From NCBI RefSeq assembly GCF_051172195.1, contig NZ_JBPJAQ010000001.1, positions 4,836,001-4,900,000 of the forward strand: a DNA stretch of 64,000 bases. Reading direction: 5' to 3'. This DNA comes from Paludibaculum fermentans_A. Its GTDB lineage: Bacteria > Acidobacteriota > Terriglobia > Bryobacterales > Bryobacteraceae. Each line of letters starts with the position of its first letter. The first letter of the stretch is position 1. Below, piece after piece: positions 60,455 through 64,000 of the stretch. Below the pieces are notes generated by a model. It was not told the DNA's origin. It was given only the letters and a program-made list of their open reading frames with translations, and ran no database searches. Position numbers and translations under genes: made by a program.

Positions 60455-62281
60455 ATGTTGAAACGATCACTCCTCATGCTCACCGCCTCGGCGGTCGCAC
60501 TGCAGGCGGGCAGCCTCGATAGCTTTACCCGGATCGACCGCTCCGCAGCTGCACAGATGGCAGCCTCCACGGCCAGCCCTTCGGCTGCCGCCGTGGAACA
60601 CTCCAATGTGACCATGTACATCTGGGCCGACAAGTACGTCTACCAGCCTGGCGAAGCGCTCACGCTGAAGATGACGGTCCAGACCAACGATCCCTATCCT
60701 TACACGATTGTGGTTTTCCGCCAGAACAACCAGACCGGTAAGAAGACGTTCATCGGGCCCGGCAAGGAAAGCGATGCGCCCATCGACATCTACGGCCGCA
60801 CCGCGGACGAAGGCTACCAGCCCGTGCGCGTGGCCGACAAGACCCGTGAAGTGGTGATCGGCAGCGGCGGCTGGCTGAACAGCTCCGCGTGGACTATCCC
60901 GTCCGAACTCGGCATGCACACGCTGGTCGTGCAATTGCGCGACTATACCGGCGGCCGGGTTTTGAAGGCTGCCTACTTCAAAATCGGCGTGGTGGACAGC
61001 TTTGTGGACGTTGGCGGTGTAATCGGCCAGGACACCACCTGGGTGAATACCAAGGCCTATCGCATCCAGTCCCTCACCCGCGTGGAGAATGCCGTTCTGA
61101 CGATCCAACCCGGCACATTCGTCATCGGGATGCCCCGCACGGACGATCCCACCGCGCTGATCATCACCAACAGTGCCACGATCAATGCCCAGGGCACGCG
61201 TTCGCGCCCCATCATCATGACGAGCTCGCAAGCCTTCGGCAATCGCGGCCGCGAGGATTGGGGCGGTCTCGTGATGCTAGGCAAGGCGAAGATCAACGTC
61301 ACCGGCGGCACCAACTTCATTGAAGGTCTCGACAACCGCCCCTACCTGCAGTACGGCGGCACCGATGACACGCACTCCTGCGGCACGCTGGCCTATGTGC
61401 GCGTGGAATACGCCGGTTCTGTCTTCACGACAAATAACGAAATCAACTCCTTCACCTGGGGCGGCTGCGGCAGCAAGACCGTGGCGCACCACCTGCAGGC
61501 GATCTACGGCAAGGACGACACCTTTGAATGGTTCGGCGGAAACAGCGACCTGAAGTACGCCGTCGGCGCGTTCAACGCCGACGACTACCTCGACTGGCAG
61601 CTCGGCTGGCGTGGGCGCGTTCAGTACCTGGTTGGCATGCAGCACCCCGGTACAGGCCTCGGCAACCGCGGCATTGAAGCCGATAACAGCGAGTTCGGCG
61701 TTACCGACCAGCCCTACTCCAATCCGCAGATCTGGAACCTGACCTTCGTGGGACCAGGCGTGTCCGCCCAGGACGAGAACACCGGCGACGGCTCCCCGGG
61801 GCTGTACCTGCGCCGCGGTACCCGAGGCTCGATCAACAACGCTGTCGTGACCAACTTCGGCTACCCCGCCCTCATGCTGCCCGACGCCGCCACCATGGGC
61901 GAACTCACCGCCGGCAACCTGGTCCTCAATGGGCTGCTGATGTGGAACAACAATCGGCTCAATCTGGCGCTGCCCAACACGGTGGAAGCCCAGGTGGCGC
62001 AGAAGCCGGCCGGTACGGATATCGCAACCTACGCGGCCGATCCAACCCGCAACTTCGTGGCCGCCGATCCGCAACTCCGTCGTCCCCTGGTCTACAGCGA
62101 CCCGGACCTGCGTCCAGCCCTTGGCTCGCCCGCGCTGCAACTGCGCTGGAACGCCCCGCCGGATGACGGCTTCTTCGATCAATGGGCCAACTTCTGCGGC
62201 GCCTTCGACGGCGACAACGATTGGATGGAAGAATGGACGAGCTTCATCCGCGACCAGGACATCGCGCCGGTCGTCCAGTAA
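60455..62281 (+). CDS. Beta-helix-like surface protein paired with the TonB receptor
   Basis: 608 residues with a signal peptide (LLMLTASAVALQAGS). The middle and end follow the family of secreted beta-helix proteins that sit next to SusC/CirA-like receptors: a calcium-type repeat VLTIQPGTFVIGM near 215, ITNSATINAQGTRSRPIIMTS near 235, EDWGGLVMLGKAKIN near 270, VRVEYAGS near 320, FEWFGGNSDLKYAVGAFNADD near 355. An N-terminal domain of about 150 residues (ALTLKMTVQTNDPYPYT) comes before it. The 33-bp gap suggests operon expression. It may bind the substrate outside the cell for the receptor. Confidence 0.75.
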   Translation: MLKRSLLMLTASAVALQAGSLDSFTRIDRSAAAQMAASTASPSAAAVEHSNVTMYIWADKYVYQPGEALTLKMTVQTNDPYPYTIVVFRQNNQTGKKTFIGPGKESDAPIDIYGRTADEGYQPVRVADKTREVVIGSGGWLNSSAWTIPSELGMHTLVVQLRDYTGGRVLKAAYFKIGVVDSFVDVGGVIGQDTTWVNTKAYRIQSLTRVENAVLTIQPGTFVIGMPRTDDPTALIITNSATINAQGTRSRPIIMTSSQAFGNRGREDWGGLVMLGKAKINVTGGTNFIEGLDNRPYLQYGGTDDTHSCGTLAYVRVEYAGSVFTTNNEINSFTWGGCGSKTVAHHLQAIYGKDDTFEWFGGNSDLKYAVGAFNADDYLDWQLGWRGRVQYLVGMQHPGTGLGNRGIEADNSEFGVTDQPYSNPQIWNLTFVGPGVSAQDENTGDGSPGLYLRRGTRGSINNAVVTNFGYPALMLPDAATMGELTAGNLVLNGLLMWNNNRLNLALPNTVEAQVAQKPAGTDIATYAADPTRNFVAADPQLRRPLVYSDPDLRPALGSPALQLRWNAPPDDGFFDQWANFCGAFDGDNDWMEEWTSFIRDQDIAPVVQ

Positions 62282-62300
62282 CGCCAGACGTCGATTCAGA

Positions 62301-62333
62301 AGGGCCCGGGCAGCCGCCTGGGCCCTCTTTTCC
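62301..62333 (+). terminator. Intrinsic terminator
   Basis: AGGGCCC at 62301-62307 pairs with GGGCCCT at 62320-62326 and is followed by CTTTTCC. It is 19 bp after the beta-helix protein stop and ends 2 bp before the next start codon, so it may attenuate the downstream gene. Confidence 0.7.
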
Positions 62334-62335
62334 AT

Positions 62336-62797
62336 ATGAAACCACTCATCGCACTTCTAGGATTGACCCTCTGCGCCGCGACGCCCGGCGAAATCGTGGC
62401 TCCGGCGTCAAAATGCGACTTCGGAGGCCGCACCGGGGTCCAGGCGCACCTCGGGAAACTCGACAAGTCTACCGTGATCACCAATTGGGTGAAGGCCGTT
62501 GACGTCCCATTCTGGTCCGTCGAGGTGCCGCGCATCGGCCGGTACTCAGTCGAAGTGATTTATGCCGCTTCGCAGGCCAGCGCCGGAGTCCGATACACCG
62601 TAACCCTGCAGGGATACAGCACTGGCATGACGAAGGGAGTCGTCGAGGCGACGAAGCGCGGGAAGCTGCAGTTGTTCCAGATTGGCGACATGGAACTCGA
62701 GCCCGGCCGCCACCGCCTGTTCGTCCAACCGGAAAACAAGGCCGGACAGCCGGCCATGATGCTGGAGCAGGTCCGTCTCCGCTGGATCGGTAACTAA
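62336..62797 (+). CDS. Small secreted beta-sandwich protein
   Basis: 153 residues. A signal peptide (residues 1-16) precedes a carbohydrate-binding-module-like beta-sandwich (WSVEVPRIGRYSVEVIYAAS, TVTLQGYSTGMTKG and HRLFVQPENKAGQ). The gene starts 2 bp after the terminator and has no clear Shine-Dalgarno, so it may be poorly translated or leaderless. It could be a CBM-type lectin domain. The 3' end overlaps the convergent VWFA gene by 4 bp. Confidence 0.6.
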   Translation: MKPLIALLGLTLCAATPGEIVAPASKCDFGGRTGVQAHLGKLDKSTVITNWVKAVDVPFWSVEVPRIGRYSVEVIYAASQASAGVRYTVTLQGYSTGMTKGVVEATKRGKLQLFQIGDMELEPGRHRLFVQPENKAGQPAMMLEQVRLRWIGN

Positions 62798-63822
62798 CGC
62801 TTCACCGGCTTCGCATCGCCTTCATCGGGAGCGTAGTAACCCTTCCTGACCTGGACCTTCTGGTCCTTGTTCCTGGAGCGGATCTCCACCTTGCGGAAGG
62901 TTCCGTCCTTGGCCTGGTTGCTGGCGACGTAGCCGACCGCGTACTGGCTGCGCATCTCGGCCTGGATCATGTTGTAGATGTCCTCCAGCCGGTTCCGTCG
63001 GTCCACCCGGAACACGCGCCCGCCAGTCTCTTCCGCCATGCGGCGCATGGGGCCTTCGCCCGACGAGCCACCGAAGGCCATGGAAGTGTAGCGGGGATCC
63101 TCGAACATGACCGAATAGATGATGGCGTCGGAACGCTGCGCCTCTTCGATCGCCTTTTCAATCTTGACGCGGCTACCCACGTCGTTGCCGTCGGTGATCA
63201 CGATGAGTGCTTTGCGGCCCACTTCGCTGCGCAGTTTGTCTTTCGCAGCCAGCCATACGGCTTCATACAGGACGGTACCGCGGCCGCTGCCGGGTAGGGG
63301 AGAGCCGGTCGGGGACATGCCGCTGACCCCGGCGTTCAGCCGCAGGCCGGCCAAGCCTTGCCGCAGCAACCCTGGCGAGTTCGTAAAATCCTGCAGCAGT
63401 TCACTGTCCACTCCGAAGCTGATGATGAAGGCTTCGTCCTTCTTGCGGAGCACCTGGGCCAGGAACTTGTACGAGGCGCTGCGCTCTTCTTCGATCAGCG
63501 CCCCCTGGCTGCCGCTGACATCCACCAGCAGTCCAATGGTGAGCGGCAGGTCGGTTTCGCGCGTGAAGAATTTGATTTCCTGGGGTTTGCCATCTTCGAT
63601 GACTTCCAGGTCTTCCTTGGCCAGGTTGGCGATGTAGGCGCCTTTCTTATCCCGCACGCTGAAGAACACGTTCACGAGGTCGACGTCTACCTTGATCACG
63701 GGCCCCAGATCTTCTTCGGCGGGTTTGGGCGGTTGCGGAGTGGGCGGAGCCTGGGCGTTCAGGCAGGGGAGCAGTGCGATTGCGGCCATCCAGCGCAATG
63801 TCGTCGTCATTGACTTCACCAT
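62794..63822 (-). CDS. Secreted VWFA-related acidobacterial protein
   Basis: 342 residues with a signal peptide (MAAIALLPCLNAQA). The body matches the VWFA-related acidobacterial family: VDVDLVNVFFSVRDKKGAYI near 50, EDLEVIEDGKPQEIKFF near 75, LLVDVSGSQGAL near 103 with an intact MIDAS (DxSxS), IVITDGNDVGSR near 210, and ETGGRVFRVDRR near 265. It probably binds Mg2+ and protein partners outside the cell. Its role is unknown but the family marks this phylum. An internal ATG at 63810 is an alternative start. Confidence 0.85.
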   Translation of the reverse strand: MVKSMTTTLRWMAAIALLPCLNAQAPPTPQPPKPAEEDLGPVIKVDVDLVNVFFSVRDKKGAYIANLAKEDLEVIEDGKPQEIKFFTRETDLPLTIGLLVDVSGSQGALIEEERSASYKFLAQVLRKKDEAFIISFGVDSELLQDFTNSPGLLRQGLAGLRLNAGVSGMSPTGSPLPGSGRGTVLYEAVWLAAKDKLRSEVGRKALIVITDGNDVGSRVKIEKAIEEAQRSDAIIYSVMFEDPRYTSMAFGGSSGEGPMRRMAEETGGRVFRVDRRNRLEDIYNMIQAEMRSQYAVGYVASNQAKDGTFRKVEIRSRNKDQKVQVRKGYYAPDEGDAKPVKR

Positions 63823-63869
63823 GACATACTGAGGATGCGCGCGGCGAGCACCGTGTTACAACTCTTCCT

Positions 63870-64000
63870 ATGAGGCAGGCAGTCGAGCACCTGAGTGCGG
63901 CGGATCCGAGGTTGGCCGGCTGGATCGAACTGGTTGGTCCCTGCCAGATTGCATTCCATCCGCCGGAGTTCTCCACACTGGCCCGCTCCATCGTTTTCCA
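63870..64000 (+). CDS. DNA-3-methyladenine glycosylase, 5' part
   Basis: The reading frame runs to the right edge. The 43 visible residues (AVEHLSAADPRLAGWIELVGPC then FHPPEFSTLARSIVF) match the N-terminus of the AlkA-type HhH-GPD glycosylases, in which the FxxLxxSIVxQQ block follows. The catalytic part is outside the window. It excises alkylated bases from DNA. It is divergent from the VWFA gene. Confidence 0.7.
   Translation, partial: MRQAVEHLSAADPRLAGWIELVGPCQIAFHPPEFSTLARSIVF

Overview
The window is chromosomal DNA of high G+C content, almost fully coding. The gene set points to an Acidobacteriota member, most likely the Bryobacterales/Solibacter group: a secreted von Willebrand factor A protein of the acidobacterial VWFA-related type, TIGR03790-type secreted protein, TonB receptors with N-terminal carboxypeptidase-like domains, MacB/FtsX permeases without a visible ATPase, many two-component genes, and a local cluster of toxin-antitoxin modules. 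The taxonomic call is inference from gene content. I saw no rRNA, tRNA, CRISPR array or intact insertion sequence.

Layout. 1-13 kb: the 3' end of a galactolipid-synthase-like glycosyltransferase, membrane and TIM-barrel proteins, a HD-GYP/GAF/GGDEF c-di-GMP enzyme, a CpsB-type PHP phosphatase, a LysR regulator, a PilZ protein with a long structured leader, RmlD, and an ABC-2 exporter. 13-17.6 kb: a glycine-zipper lipoprotein and a signalling pair (DUF4062-NACHT-SpoIIE phosphatase with a STAS-zinc ribbon-STAS protein). 17.9-21.4 kb: a four-gene catabolic operon (SRPBCC-like protein, cysteine hydrolase, epoxide hydrolase, enoyl-CoA hydratase). 21.5-25 kb: a gluzincin metalloprotease translationally coupled to a metallo-beta-lactamase-fold hydrolase, followed by a 111-bp degenerate tandem repeat. 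25.6-32.5 kb: TonB receptor plus two MacB-like permeases, divergent from an OmpR/EnvZ-type two-component pair, with phased direct repeats between them. 32.8-34.4 kb: OmpA-family protein.

34.5-38.5 kb is a toxin-antitoxin islet: MazEF, AbiEi/AbiEii, a decayed HTH-nucleotidyltransferase pair, and a Phd antitoxin with a damaged PIN toxin. Three modules have clear inverted-repeat operators. 39.7-46.1 kb is a five-gene NAD-linked [NiFe] hydrogenase operon (HoxE-HoxF-HoxU-HoxY-HoxH order) in which the HoxF/NuoF subunit is fused to a GltD-like flavoprotein. No maturation genes are in the window.

46.3-57.5 kb: a free-standing Clp N-domain protein, an M16 protease with a YkgJ-type protein, a second glycine-zipper protein, a housekeeping run (DusB, RNase HI, NadD), a PhoR/PhoB-type pair with a Pho-box-like site between the genes, and a repeat-bearing beta-lactamase-family serine hydrolase. 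57.6-64 kb: a TonB receptor with its predicted beta-helix surface partner, a small secreted protein, the VWFA protein, and the start of an AlkA-type DNA glycosylase.

The best candidates for undescribed biology are the DUF4062-NACHT-SpoIIE/STAS pair, the metalloprotease-MBL pair, and the NuoF-GltD fusion hydrogenase.
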